Of a stretch of DNA of 64,000 nt, positions 45,397 to 56,102 are shown one piece after another. Position 1 is the stretch's first letter, and every line of letters begins with the position of its first letter. The DNA lies in contig OU612073.1 in assembly GCA_914767715.1 (NCBI GenBank), positions 13,080,001 through 13,144,000 of the forward strand. The letters run 5' to 3'. The notes under the pieces are model-generated. The model saw nothing but the letters and a program-made list of their open reading frames with translations, searched no databases and was not told the DNA's origin. Made by a program: the position numbers and the translations under genes. The DNA comes from Membranipora membranacea (taxonomy: Eukaryota > Bryozoa > Gymnolaemata > Cheilostomatida > Membraniporidae).

Positions 45397-46835
45397 GAGT
45401 TATTTTAATTCCGTTAATAGGGTATTATATTTGGTCGACCTGTCAATCCGAATTGAAGACCTCTTCAATTTTGCAGCGAAGCTTGTGTTAGGTGCAGGTA
45501 GGAGGTGCAGGTGCATAGGTCAACAAGTCAGCTCTGATCACATGATGCGGTATGAACTTCCTGCATAAACTGTTTGTATGGATGCCAGGGAAAAAATGAG
45601 TTAGATGAGCGGAACAGAGAGGTAGGTTAGGTGAATAAAATGAAAGAATTGTTGAATAATTCTGAACTAATTGATTGTAATTCTTTTATTATTTACCAGT
45701 ATCAAAACTAGGATCGAGCCAAAAACTACCAAATAAATGACAAAGGTATTTGTTATTACAGTATTGTCAACTCATGAAGTATTTTTCTTGTCAGCTTTGG
45801 TATACCTAGTATGTGAGAAAAATGTTAAACTGTTAATGGTCAGGCTTCTCTCCCATCCTTTCCACTTGTTTCCCATTCGAAAATCTTGGTTCTTTCAAGA
45901 TGCCATACCATGATCATTTTTCCAGCTAGTGGATAAGGAAGTTGTATGTATGTAAGAAGTTCTATCTCCATACACTTGGCTACAATGTCACCTCCACAGT
46001 CGCCGCTACTGCAAAGACTAACCCTGCACTGGTTCACCCCACCCCAGACCAGAGAGGCCGCAAGAAACTTGAATCCAATGAGCTCCACGTCAAGATAGAC
46101 ACGCATATACGATCATATAATCCCTACATCTCACATTACCGAAGGGCTCATGCTCCGACTTGTCTCTACTTACCACATGAACTAACAATAAATAGTATGC
46201 ACAAAGATTTTCTCAAGTCCTATCCAGACTGCAAAACCAACTACACCACATATATGAGAAAGGTTAACTCCATGAACATATCATTCGCTAAGCTAGGTGA
46301 GGAGGAATGTGAAGTGTGCTCTGCTCTGAAGAACTCCCCAACCCATGAACCACCATTTGTTGATAATAAATGTTCTAAGGAAAACTGCCAGCCTTGCAGT
46401 GATTACGCAACTCATCTAGACAAAGCCAAAAACTCCAGAGACGCCTATCTACTAGACGAAGCAACTGTAGAGCCCGACACAATAGTGTGGAGTGTGGATT
46501 CGCAGAAGGTGGTGATGCTGCCACGACTGCCCCATTGTTACACTAAATGCTAGCATAACTCTTTGGGATGGATTAATATGAAGCCAGATTAACAATTATG
46601 AATTTAATTGCCGTCATATTGTTAGCGTTGTTGACATACACCTTAGCACTGAAACATTTCACAATCACTTGAAAACTCTGTCCTGGCTATCAAAAAGAAT
46701 AAAAAATGTGGTGATAATTAGTTTTACCCGCAGAGGGCAGTATGGATGTAGCTATCAAAATATTTTCAGAGCCTGCCCAACTGGAGGATTATGCTGATGA
46801 TAGCGAAGTGCAAATGTCGGCTTCTAAACCATGGT
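45338..46835 (+). repeat. Repeat module R6, copy 1
   Basis: About 1.5 kb is nearly identical to 57266-58800, beginning in AAACAAGAGGGCACTCGAG and including the whole Cys-rich ORF and its flanks. A start fragment of the same module (GGGTATTATATTTGGTCGA onward) is also found at 52362-52440. Confidence 0.85.
45942..46553 (+). CDS. Cys-rich transposon-family protein, intact frame
   Basis: The open frame of about 200 codons contains HIRSYNPYISHYRRAHAPTC, then LTINSMHKDFLKSYPD, a Cys cluster (EECEVCSALKN and CSKENCQPCSDY) and DSQKVVMLPRLPHCYTKC. This order, S-H-Y-x-R ... L-x-x-x-x-M ... C-x2-C ... Q-K-x-x-x-L-P-R-L, matches multicopy, transposon-associated proteins of hydra, insects and sponges that continue with a Y-Y-K-R-Q segment missing here. 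The Cys cluster may bind zinc. The copy at 57.9-58.5 kb is broken by small indels. The true start is not clear because the first Met lies in intron-like sequence. Confidence 0.5.
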   Translation: MYVCKKFYLHTLGYNVTSTVAATAKTNPALVHPTPDQRGRKKLESNELHVKIDTHIRSYNPYISHYRRAHAPTCLYLPHELTINSMHKDFLKSYPDCKTNYTTYMRKVNSMNISFAKLGEEECEVCSALKNSPTHEPPFVDNKCSKENCQPCSDYATHLDKAKNSRDAYLLDEATVEPDTIVWSVDSQKVVMLPRLPHCYTKC

Positions 46836-46865
46836 CAACTCTTTGCTTGTGAAAAGGCAGGACAT

Positions 46866-47340
46866 AGCCGATGATAGGCAAATGTAGATCCTCCACAGCC
46901 GAGGTATCCTTCACCAGGATATCAAGCCACTCAATAGAATATATGAAGACGTCCAACTCATTTCCGCGAAATAAAGAAGTTATTTGTTTTTGTTCTTTTC
47001 ACAGATACACGTGCTTGGTCTACCGGTACCATTAAACTACCTGGGCTGCCCCTTCAGAGTGATTAAGGAGCTGGCTGACAGACAGCAACCAGCTACCATT
47101 AGGTACTGCTGCTGCTGCAAGTCAGACACATTATACGAAAAAGGAGGCAGAACAGAGGCCATCTGCAAAAGAGATTCTGTCTGTTCTGACATCAATCATT
47201 CCACCGCCAATGTGAAAAACTTATCCTTAATCCTTTCTGTTCTGACATCCTCATGTAATGAATAAATTAAGATATAATATAAACACAGAAGATGCTGTTG
47301 ATAGGACAATTTAGAACTACTTGAGAACACTTATATCGCT
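46866..47340 (+). pseudogene. Kinase catalytic-loop exon and downstream exon, copy 1
   Basis: 46890-46945 reads LHSRGILHQDIKPLNRIYED, the catalytic loop of a protein kinase with Gln in place of the Arg of HRD. The helix-E part before it is missing: relative to 58.87-59.73 kb about 850 bases are deleted. After TTCTTTTCACAG a second exon encodes IHVLGLPVPLNYLGCPFRVI then KELADRQQP and a Cys-rich tail (YCCCCKS), running to 47265. Confidence 0.55.
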
Positions 47341-48130
47341 TGTGTGTTGGTAACTTTTCTTTCTTGGATGTAGAACAAATGTCATTTGTACACTTGCCAA
47401 ATATGTGGTATCTACTTATCGAACTTGCTAAACCGCTCACATTCTGCCATGTTTACAGATTTGAGTCTGCTCACATAGAACAACCTGATGTGATCTATGT
47501 GGATCAGGGATCTTGTAGAAATTTGTAACCTAACCACTCAGCACCATGTTCCATCTTTGGACAACATCCATACGACTAGACATCCTCCACTTCAGGATTT
47601 AGTGGGACCCTGAGGATATGGCCAACTTTATCAGAGCGATGCAGACTACCCTCTACTCTCTTTGAGCAAAAGTCTCAGACCCAGATGTAAGTGATTCTTC
47701 CTATCGGCATCAAAAAAATGAAATCATTCTATTTGATTCAATAGGCCTAACTACCTAACTTGGTGTCTTACCAAAGGAATCGGTCAATGACGACTCCTTA
47801 GTTGTGCCACTAATAGACCAGGAAGCAGCCAATGCCATATTGGAAAAGCATCCCAAGCATGTAAAGTGTATACTGTCGATCCTCCAGGTATCTCTCTGTA
47901 CACCAAACCGGATCTTTGAAGAAAGTCACTTGATACATACAGATAGGGTAGATCACCTTCATCGTTAGAGTCTTTCCATCTCCATCTCAACAGATTTGTA
48001 CAAGGTTAGTCCAGCTACTTAGATTTTGCTACAAACTGTATGACATAAGTACTGATGATTATAAGTGTCACATGCTGCAAATGGGCACTTGTGTTGAGGC
48101 TTATTGTATCGTTATGTGTCATTAAATGTT
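47341..48130. other. Module flank, no intact gene
   Basis: 47340-47530 holds a frame with FLDVEQMSFVHLPNMWYLLI that partly matches 60470-60535. The rest carries only short frames. Confidence 0.3.
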
Positions 48131-48159
48131 TTCTTAATTGTTTCAACAATTTATTTTGC

Positions 48160-48600
48160 AGGAACAACTGCCAATGCTGAGCGAGGGGGTGTAGTCTTCT
48201 GTAGTTTTGATGTCAGAATGAAACAGCCAGCCAGTGAGGATCTGTTCAGTCAATCCCACATCTCCCTGCCCCTTACACAGGTAAAAATAACTTTTCACCA
48301 AAGAGTTATATTCACGTCCAATGCACTGGCTTTCATTAAGTTTGCTGAATGTGGCATAAATATTGGCACGGGCAGATTCAACAAGTGAGACCACAACAGC
48401 GGACCAGAAGAGGCTCAGCACTACAGCGCCGGCCCTTGTTCCCAACGCAGAAAGTTCCACGTCCAGTTTGCATTCAGCCAGCCTCTCAGATGCTTAGACC
48501 CTGGACTGTCCGCTGATGACTTCGAAGACGAGTACTTTACACGCGAAAGTATCTCCTCGGTAAGTTGATGGATACTAAGTTACGAATAAACTTAATGAGA
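48160..48600 (+). repeat. Repeat module R8, copy 2
   Basis: After ATTTTGCAG an exon includes FDVRMKQPASEDLFSQSHIS and ends at a CAG-GTAAAA donor; the Gln/Arg-rich and ADDFEDEYFT-type exons follow, as at 6.8-7.56 kb. The kinase and VVELCRETD exons present in copy 1 are absent. Confidence 0.6.
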
Positions 48601-48694
48601 AAATAAGTGCCATGGTGCTTAATAAAGAGATGAGATGGAGAGATAGAGAGATAGCGATGCCCTCATTGAGCCCGCTCAACGGTATAGTCATGGA

Positions 48695-49273
48695 ATGGAT
48701 ATAGCGCTTATAGCTGACGAGATAAAGATTGAAGATGGTATCCTCTACAAGAATAAATATATATCAAGCTACATTACTCTCGATGATCTGGATAATGTCA
48801 TGCAGGAAATGATCACCTCAGAACAGTCATCGGCAGTAGCTACCCAAGCTCTGGCGGTCATGGCTCAAGGACAGAGGGAATGGCTTAACTACCATGTAGC
48901 AATTAATTGAACAAAGAATGCGACCAGCCCCCAAATATACAACACATTTTGGGAGTGTGTAGAAAGTCGGGAGTTGGCTGTGTTTCGTGTCAGATCGTTT
49001 ATATGCGATGGCGCCTCATCAAACAGAAAAATGTTCAAACTTCACGGTGACCACTTTCCTGAAGATACAATCATACTTCGCTGCCTCAACAAGTTTGCTG
49101 AGCGCCCGGTGTATTTCATCAGCGATGTGCCCAATCTGGTCAAAACAACTAGGAACTGCCTAGAAAACTCCGGAAGCCACCTCAAATCTAGAAATCTTAT
49201 GGTAATTCAAAATGCAAAAATGATAGGAAAATCAGTTCTTTCTCTCATTCTGAGCTCAAAGAAAGTAAAATAA
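48695..49273 (+). pseudogene. P-element/THAP9-like transposase core, one stop
   Basis: A single frame over 579 bases carries ALIADEIKIEDGILYKNKYI, then NTFWECVESRELAVFRVRSF and ICDGASSNRKMFKLHG, then VYFISDVPNLVKTTRNCLEN. D-E-x-x-I ... D-G-A-S-x-N-R-K-x-F ... D-x-P-x-L-(V/I)-K-T-x-R-N is the RNase H-like catalytic region of P-element/THAP9 transposases. One TGA at 48908-48910 interrupts it. No THAP zinc finger was found upstream, and the C-terminal part after about 49210 is lost. Confidence 0.75.
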
Positions 49274-49379
49274 AAACAGTTAAACTTTATCATGATCCTT
49301 CCATTCTCCCTGCGTCTATGATATTGTACCTTAAATTTTTGTGTCAGTAGAATACCAGGCAGAGGGTGATCAATTGACG

Positions 49380-49860
49380 GAAAATTAACCTATTTAGCCT
49401 AACAATTGGTTAACTGCATGCAGAAATCCTGGCCTGAGCCGGATATATTATATATTTTTAGTAATTAGGCAAAAAATTAGCGTTAACCAGTTATTTAATT
49501 TTTGTTTTGCATTTAACAGGACGATGGTAAGCAGATACTATGGGAGGACATCAGAACATTCTACAGTGAGATACTGGACCAGTCAACCTATGTTACAGTA
49601 TATAAAATAATCACAATCAAGTCCTTCTCACAAGCCACATCCGCATGGGTGTCAGTCTTGCTGCCCAGGTAAGATAAGATAATCTAAACCTGACAACCTA
49701 CATAGAGATATGGAAAACATGTATCAGTTTTCTATCCCTAACTTCTTTCTAATACTACGGCCTACACAAAAATAATTTTCTGCTGAAATATTATTGCTTG
49801 GTAACTATATCCATGGTCTTTTATCGCAGATTCTCCAGATACAAAATGCAAATACTCCTC
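49380..49860 (+). repeat. Repeat module R1 plus membrane-exon start, copy 2
   Basis: 49385-49680 repeats 41315-41600 including the DDGKQILWED-type exon. 49745-49855 repeats the DNA leading into the membrane-protein exon (CCATGGTCTTTTATCGCAGAT, ATACAAAATGCAAAT) but then switches to the hAT block instead of the membrane exon. Confidence 0.7.
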
Positions 49861-50176
49861 CCCTCTCTGCAAAGAAGCTTCTTTCATCTCGATGGACGGT
49901 ACAGCGAGAGCCATCCCTGCAGGCTGGCCAAGCTAGGGAAAATCTGAAGGCGGAGCTAAATGACAGAAATCAAAGATAGGGGTCACCACTGACATATTGA
50001 CTTACCAATTAATGGGTCCGACATTTTATATAACCATAACCATTAATTATATTGACAGTGGGTGGAAGCTAACCAACTGTGTTCTCAAAACACCTGAATT
50101 TGACCAAAAAACTGCAGAAAACTCTGTGACCAGAAAAGCCCGCCATGCAATCTCCACATCCAGAACACCATCATAA
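49860..50176 (+). pseudogene. hAT transposase fragment, copy 2
   Basis: RSFFHLDGRYSESHPCRLAK lies in one frame, and from 49978 GVTTDILTYQL..., YIDSGWKLTNCVLKTPEFDQ and KTAENSVTRKA follow in another, ending in TAA. It aligns with copy 1 at 16.0-16.3 kb and reads further. The Trp of the T-T-D-x-W-T-D motif is replaced by Leu. No downstream catalytic residues remain. Confidence 0.65.
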
Positions 50177-50494
50177 GTACTGTACCAAGTAAGGCCCAAA
50201 AGACGCAAAAGACCTGATACACATTGTGCGAATCGGTTGTACATAAAGATGTAAGGCCTGAGCTCCAAACTTAGCAAAACACTGGAGCAGTCCTGCGAAA
50301 CAAGGTGAAACTCGATATATACCATGCTGCTGTTGATAAAAGATATAACTTGAGAGTCACTGACACAGTTTCTTGAGGAATGCATTGTTGCTCATTCATT
50401 GATGAAATTTAATATTGATTCATCATCTGCCTTTAAGTCTCTTACACTTGCATCGATATTTTATATTTACATAATTTTAACTTTTTTTTTATAG
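50177..50494. other. No gene seen
   Basis: Intron-like sequence ending in a poly-T tract and ATAG that serves the exon at 50495. Confidence 0.35.
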
Positions 50495-50641
50495 TTCTAC
50501 TTATTACGCTTTGATGCGATCTTGGAACGCTATACCATGATCAGGAGTGCGGAATTGGATGATTCAGGTCTAGTAAGAGCTGAGATTATTCTTCCTCACC
50601 TGAACCAACATATTCATCATGAGAGAAAAAACTATCAGTGA
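50495..50641 (+). CDS. Terminal exon, unknown
   Basis: After TTTTTTTTTATAG a 49-codon frame reads FYLLRFDAILERYTMIRSAE and LVRAEIILPHLNQHIHHERK, then a TGA. Composition is protein-like; family unknown. Confidence 0.35.
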   Translation, partial: FYLLRFDAILERYTMIRSAELDDSGLVRAEIILPHLNQHIHHERKNYQ

Positions 50642-50835
50642 GCGAGCAAAGGTCTCTTCACCTAAAAGCCATTGCATAATCATGAATTAGGACTTATCTA
50701 TAAATGTTAATTATTGTTGATAAAACAATACCAATGAATTGGCTTGATAAACATATTTGAAGGAATTAAGAAAGTGTGGTGTGTTTTTACGCTCACTTAA
50801 ACTGTTTTTATTATTACACATTATTTACATTGCAG

Positions 50836-51023
50836 ACTACAGCAGAACTATCAATCTAACCAGATTTCACCATCGTCTCATACATGAGAAAGCTCGCCAA
50901 GAGAAGTTTGCAATTGGGAGTCATAGCGTGGATGAAGTAATGATAGACCAGACAGGAGAAGGAATCAAGGTGAATGGTAGCAAAGAAAGTCTAATCAGAA
51001 TAACAAATGAAGGTTTTTACTAA
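50836..51023 (+). CDS. Terminal exon, unknown
   Basis: After TTTACATTGCAG the frame includes RFHHRLIHEKARQEKFAIGS, then a polar stretch (VDEVMIDQTGEGIKVNGSKE) to a TAA. It could belong to the same transcript family as the exon at 50495. Confidence 0.35.
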
Positions 51024-51289
51024 AATCTTCAGCAAAGTAGGGGGTGCACGGGATACATCGTAATTAGTATTCCGGGTGTATGATATGGTAATTGTTAATC
51101 TGTCATGTCATCACAATTCTATGTCATTCAATGTTATTTTATCTTATCACAAAGCAGAATTATATGATTTGATTGCAACAGTGAATTTCAACCGATGACA
51201 AACAGTAGGTAGGCTTTTTCAAAAATCATAAATAATAATTGTCAAAAATAAACCAAAAAGAGACCATATAATTTGCAGCGGATAGTTTG

Positions 51290-52180
51290 AAATCGCAGAT
51301 GAGGTACATATTATATTAGCCACCCCGGAACTGCATGGCATGTTGGCTAGAGCCAAAACATGGTATATAGATTCAACATTCCGTGCAGCAAAGGCGCCAT
51401 TCACCCAGTGAGCAGCAGGTACCATGCTTCTACGCCCTGAGGACATCTCAGAGGACATCTACAGATGTGCTCACTGCTCGATAAACAGTTACCTATTGCT
51501 GTTTTTTTTTACCATGGCTTCGACTTCGAAGTACAAAGTAATACAGTTTGAAGAGCACTTTGACACAAAGGAATGGGAGAAGTTGTCCCCAGCCGAACAA
51601 CAAAAGCACATATTAGTAAGTCTGACCTTTGTGCGAGAGATGATGAGTTTTCACTCAAATGTGTAAACCAAAAATATGTAGAACTTATGCTGCAAAAAAA
51701 CAACAGATAAAGAGCCTGAGCGTGTAGAGTATGTTGTGGTTAGTGAGAATGAGCCTGCAAATCCCCAACCAATCAACAGACAACTAACTGGTGATATCCC
51801 CAAGCATTTGAAAGGAAAATAATCAGGGAATTTCAGGATGAGCAGGCTAAAGTGTTCAGAGAAGGAGACGTCGATAGGGTTTTTGGAACGGACATGTCGA
51901 TATCAACATATAGAGAACAGAGAATGCTGCAATGCTCGGGGTACAGAAAGAACCCAGTAAGAGTCACACCGGGAGTTTGGAGAACTACAACTTTGACTGA
52001 TGAAAACAATGATCTAGAAGGCTCACTCAACAGAAAATGGACAGAGTTGTCAAGGGGGCCAGGCTGGCCAAGCGTCAACAAGATGATAAGACGCTAAATG
52101 CATCACGGGTAAATTTGTACCAGGACAGGAAAAGCAGAATAATATGTGTAGCTGTGGCTGTGGTTTGCTCAGAACACACT
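51290..52180 (+). pseudogene. Module R5, copy A: MULE-like motif and conserved ORFs
   Basis: 51296-51402 reads HIILATPELHGMLARAKTWY then IDSTFRAAKAPFTQ before a stop. W-(Y/F)-I-D-x-T-F-x-x-x-x-x-P-F-x-Q is the first-Asp region of MULE transposases. Further on come YKVIQFEEHFDTKEWEKLSP, a possible C-x2-C pair, and from 51835 REGDVDRVFGTDMSISTYRE with YRKNPVRVTPGVWRTTTLTD. The pieces fall in different frames. Two other copies exist (55.19 and 60.78 kb). Confidence 0.5.
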
Positions 52181-52202
52181 TTATTCTGTGTCAAGTAATT
52201 GT

Positions 52203-52345
52203 GCTGGTCTGCGATTGCATGGTCGCCCAGTGGTAACGAGTGCATAATGAGTTGGCTATTTACAACCAGGGGGCTAGTGCCCTGTGAGTAATGCAGACTG
52301 GTAGTGCGGGTTTGAATCTCAACAAACTGTTGTGCTATTATTCCA
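52203..52345 (+). mobile_element. Second tRNA-like repeat, copy 1
   Basis: The A-box-like TGGTCGCCCAGTGGTAACGA and B-box-like GGGTTTGAATCTC are spaced as in a long-variable-arm tRNA, but stems do not close well. Found again at 56103-56248 and cut short at about 61100. Confidence 0.5.
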
Positions 52346-52439
52346 CAGAATCAGAATGGGGTATTATATTTGGTCGATATGTCAATCCGAATTGAAGACT
52401 TCTTCAATTTTGCAGTGAAGCTTGTTCATTATTTGATCT

Positions 52440-52800
52440 AAATTTATCTAATTAGGCAATCAAAAACGCATCTTTTTTCTTTAGTGTTTACTTGGTTGTC
52501 ATGGTTAAATAATAGTCTAAAAATCTGGTATTGGCTGCAGAAAACCATGATGTTGATTTACAGTTGACTTTTTACCTGTCCAAGTTTTGCATGAGCCAAA
52601 TTGCAAATTTTCTTCAATGAGACACAACATAACTAGTAATCCATTGTAGAATGTGGTGGTTCTGCCAACTTCAACTTTTCTTTAATCAGAGTAACAAAGC
52701 TGCCCCAGTGTTTCAAGGGCAAACCAGGGAGGATGGGCAAACTAATGCCACTCTAGGCAAGAACACATCATTTTTCATCCTTAAACTAATCAATTCCTGC
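52440..52800. other. No gene seen
   Basis: AT-rich sequence following a truncated start of module R6 (52362-52440). Confidence 0.35.
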
Positions 52801-53105
52801 AAAATGCACAATAGAGTTTTGCGGTCAGGACGTAGAATAATTAAACCAAAATATAGGACTAAATATGGTAAAACAAGATTTTTAAACCAATTCATTTCAT
52901 TTATTTAATCGTAATAATATATATCAATCAATCACATACTTTAAAAAATTTTCTCCCAACTGATTATCATTTCTGTCCATATCTATAAATATTTTTCTTT
53001 CTTTTTGTTTTGTTTATGAGGTCAAAAAGTTGTTATTTTCCTTTGTTTATGACATACTTATGCATATGAAAACCTCAATAAAAACATTATAATAAATAAT
53101 AAATA
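52801..53105 (+). pseudogene. LINE C-terminal tail with A-rich 3' end
   Basis: The frame ends KMHNRVLRSGRRIIKPKYRT then KYGKTRFLNQFISFI and TAA. R-T-K-Y-G-K-x-x-F is a common end of non-LTR RTs. It is followed by about 190 bases of AT-rich 3' UTR, AATAAAA and an (AATAAAT)n tail near 53075-53105. Confidence 0.45.
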
Positions 53106-53544
53106 AAACAGGGTTTCAAATAGCCTGTCTTGTCCAGACAGGCTAGGTTACAAACAACTTCTCATTTATTATTAGCAGATTGCACCTTACAATGCAAAGG
53201 GAAAAAGACTAATGTTGAGTGATCTGCACTTCTACGCTACTAAGGACTACTTACTGTGAAAACAGCATTTTTCGCACGTAGCGCGAAAAATTTTTTGCGG
53301 CGTTTTCTGGTCATTTGAGGCACCCTGGAGTTTTGTAAGCATTTTTAAGCATTTTGCAAATTTTCGTACTCATTTTGGAAAAATTAGGTTGGCAAGTCTG
53401 TGATAGACGAGTCATCCGAGATGACCCAAACTGGCAGTGAGTATAATTCATAAACCTCACCATGTTAACCGCATACTAACGGTCACAGCCATATACTAAA
53501 CATCATTCAGTCCCACTCATGTAACGCAAACTCTGTTATTTCTT
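53106..53544. other. No gene; one hairpin
   Basis: AGCCTGTCT-TGTCC-AGACAGGCT at 53122-53144 is a perfect 9-bp hairpin just after the LINE tail. Nothing else is supported. Confidence 0.4.
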
Positions 53545-53735
53545 ACCACCGAATGCAGTACCATGGTATGTATAAGCCATTGTTATCAGCTTAGCTTGTT
53601 AGCACTGCTGAGTGCTGTATTCATAATCTAACGGCTGAGAAAGTTTCTCGAGCAAAGAAGGACAAACCAGGTGAGAGAACGGATTAGCCACGTCGCCCTA
53701 CAACTTGCGGATTTAAATGCCGATGATCTTTAAAC
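53545..53735 (+). pseudogene. Single-helix membrane protein exon, copy 2 (broken)
   Basis: Matches 41735-41918, but a TAA replaces the Tyr codon after PWYV. A 5-base AGCTT duplication near 53592 then shifts the frame inside the helix. The tail LQLADLNADDL and TAA are still readable. Confidence 0.7.
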
Positions 53736-53944
53736 AAATTTCATTGCAAGCCAATGCTAAGCTCATGACCTGCAAGTTCAGCTGCACATGACTGACTCAT
53801 ACATACTGCACTACTTCATACTGCACACATTCCTACATATCAAGCTTACTCATTCTTGCAAATGAGGATACTGGTAATGGGGGCTGTGGAGATGAACATG
53901 ACTCACCCTCCACATGACTATGAGCTTCAATCATGATAAATTTA

Positions 53945-54463
53945 GTTTCATTTCTGGCATTTTCTTTTTACAGCACAGAGACAAGTATCCGATCCCAATC
54001 TGCCAGTAATGTGGCCTACAGTACGGAGGAACCTTGCAGTTCCAGCACGCTCCCGGCCTCAAAAACACCACAGACAGACCTTCCAGAACCCACGCCAAAA
54101 AAAGCTAAGAAAACAACAACAAAAACTGACATAGAAAATCCGATAGTCAAGCAAATGCATGAAATGAAGGATGTATTTAGGGACTTAGCTACACAACTCA
54201 ATACACAATCGTCGTCACCAGCAGCTACGGCACCCCAAGCAAGCCATATGGCACTGGCTATCGACAAAGCAATTCAAAGGGTACCACTTCACCAGAGAAT
54301 GCGATGCCAAATAGATATTTTTGAAGTACTAGAAATGTACACGAATCCTAATATGCAATCAACAAGCTCGATGGTAGGACGCGCCATGAACTTGATTAAT
54401 AACTTTTATTCATATGCCCAACTTTATGCTAACCTCAACATTTTTGTCACTCCGAAACGTTAA
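53945..54463 (+). CDS. BESS-like nuclear protein, copy 2 (open)
   Basis: Following TTTCTTTTTACAG, the frame runs to TAA at 54461-54463. It has a Ser-rich start, a putative nuclear signal (EPTPKKAKKTTTKTDIENPI), a helical segment (VKQMHEMKDVFRDLATQLN), a Gln/Ser/Ala linker, then SHMALAIDKAIQRVPLHQRM and RCQIDIFEVLEMY. The final segment resembles the BESS motif that in MADF-BESS proteins mediates protein contact. No MADF or Myb domain was seen before it, so another exon may be missing. Copy 1 at 42.1 kb is broken. Confidence 0.5.
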   Translation, partial: VSFLAFSFYSTETSIRSQSASNVAYSTEEPCSSSTLPASKTPQTDLPEPTPKKAKKTTTKTDIENPIVKQMHEMKDVFRDLATQLNTQSSSPAATAPQASHMALAIDKAIQRVPLHQRMRCQIDIFEVLEMYTNPNMQSTSSMVGRAMNLINNFYSYAQLYANLNIFVTPKR

Positions 54464-54634
54464 ATTTTTAAATCATCCATTATATCTTCAATTTTTGTCA
54501 TACCACATTTTTTTCTTGCAAATTGTAAATATCTTCTGCTACCTCATAATATAGATATAGTTAATTAAACCGAATTACGTGAATTGTATAAAAATATTTA
54601 TCAACTCGATTAGTTACAATGCTTAAAACAGTCA

Positions 54635-55185
54635 GGGGCAGTGATGTTATGCAGTCTTGATATAGCTTGTACATGTCAATCTGACTCGAGGAAGGGGGCG
54701 TGACGTTATGATTTACTAGTCATTATATGGGGACGTCTCCCCTATGCAGTCTCATAAAGCTTGTACGAGTCAAATCTGACTAAAGGGAGGGGGGTGATGT
54801 TATGAGTTACCGGTCATTATATGGGGACATCTCCCCTATGCAGTCTCTCATATAACTTGTACGAGTCAAATTTGACTAGAGGGAGGGGGCGTGATGTTAT
54901 GATTTACCAGTCAATCTATGGGGTTGTCTCCCCTATGCAGTCTCATACAGCTCGTACGAGTCAAATCTGACTAGAGGGAGGGGGCGTGATGTTATGATTT
55001 ACAAGTCATCATATGGGGACATCTCCTCTATGCAGTCTCTCATATAACTTGTACGAGTCAAATCTGACTAGAGGGAGGGGGGTTGATGTTATGACTTATC
55101 AGTCATTATATGGGGATGTCTCCCCTATGCAGTCTCATATAGCTTGTACGAGTCAAATCTGACTAGAGGGAGGGGATGTGATGTT
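54635..55185. repeat. 95-bp satellite array, copy 2
   Basis: About 5.2 units start near 54693, 54788, 54885, 54978, 55075 and 55170, with the same GGGGACGTCTCCCC-type hairpin block and TCAAATCTGACTAGAGGGAG junction as array 1. It runs without a gap into module R5. Confidence 0.9.
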
Positions 55186-56098
55186 ATGTGATGTACTGCT
55201 TGGCATGTTGGCTAGAGCCAAAACATGGTATATAGATTCAACATTCCGTGCAGCAAAGGCGCCATTCACCCAGCGAGCAGCAGGTACCATGCTTCTTCGT
55301 CCTGAGGACATCTACAGATGTGCTCAATGCTCGAAAAACAGTTATCTATTGCTGTTTTTTTTTACCATGGCTTCGACTTGATTGATTTATAATAATTATG
55401 TATATTGGCAGGCCAGAATAAAATCGTCAGTACTAAGTACAAAGTACTACAGTTTGAAGACCACTTTGACACAAAGGAATGGGAGAAGTTGTCCTCAGCC
55501 GAACAACAAAAGCACATATTAGTTAGGTGTGACCTTTGTGCGAGAGAAGATGAGTTTTCACTCAAATGTGTAAACCAAAAATATGTAGACTTTATGCTGC
55601 AGCAATAGAACAGATCTCCAGATAAAGAGCCTGAGCGTGTAGAGTATGTTGTGGTTCTTGAGAATGAGCCTGCAAATCCCCAACCAAACAACTAACAACT
55701 GGTGATATCCCCAAGCATTTGGAAGGAAAATAATCAGGGAATTTCAGGATGAGCAGCAGGCTAAAGTGTTCAGAGAAGGAGACTTCCATAGGGTTTTTGG
55801 AACAGACATGTCGATATCAACATATAGAGAACAGAGAATGCTGCAATGCTCGGGGTACAGAAAGAACCCAGTAAGAGTCACACCGGGAGTTTGGGGAACT
55901 ACAACTTTGACTGATGAAAACAATGATCTAGAAGGCTCACTCAACAGAAAATGGACAGAGTTGCAAAGGGGGGCCAGGCTGGCCAAGCGTCAACAAGATG
56001 ATAAGACGCTAAATGCATCACGGGACAGGAAAAGCAGAATAATATGTGTAGCTGTGGCTGTGATTTGCTCAAAACACACTTTATTCTGTGTCAAGTAA
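55186..56098 (+). pseudogene. Module R5, copy B
   Basis: Starts abruptly in the MULE-like exon (MLARAKTWYIDSTFRAAKAP), where the Gln codon context reads FTQRAAGTM without the stop of copy A. Then come YKVLQFEDHFDTKEWEKLSS, ILVRCDLCAREDEFSLKCVN and, from 55745, the FREGDFHRVFGTDMSISTYR frame to a KTLNASRDRKSR tail. The C-x2-C ... C spacing suggests a metal site. Function unknown. Confidence 0.5.
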
Positions 56099-56102
56099 TT
56101 GT

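Noticed and set aside
55744-55986. Minus-strand ORFs repeated at 51.8, 55.7 and 60.7 kb
   Set aside because: They recur only because the plus-strand module R5 is repeated. The plus frame has the better composition and continuity.
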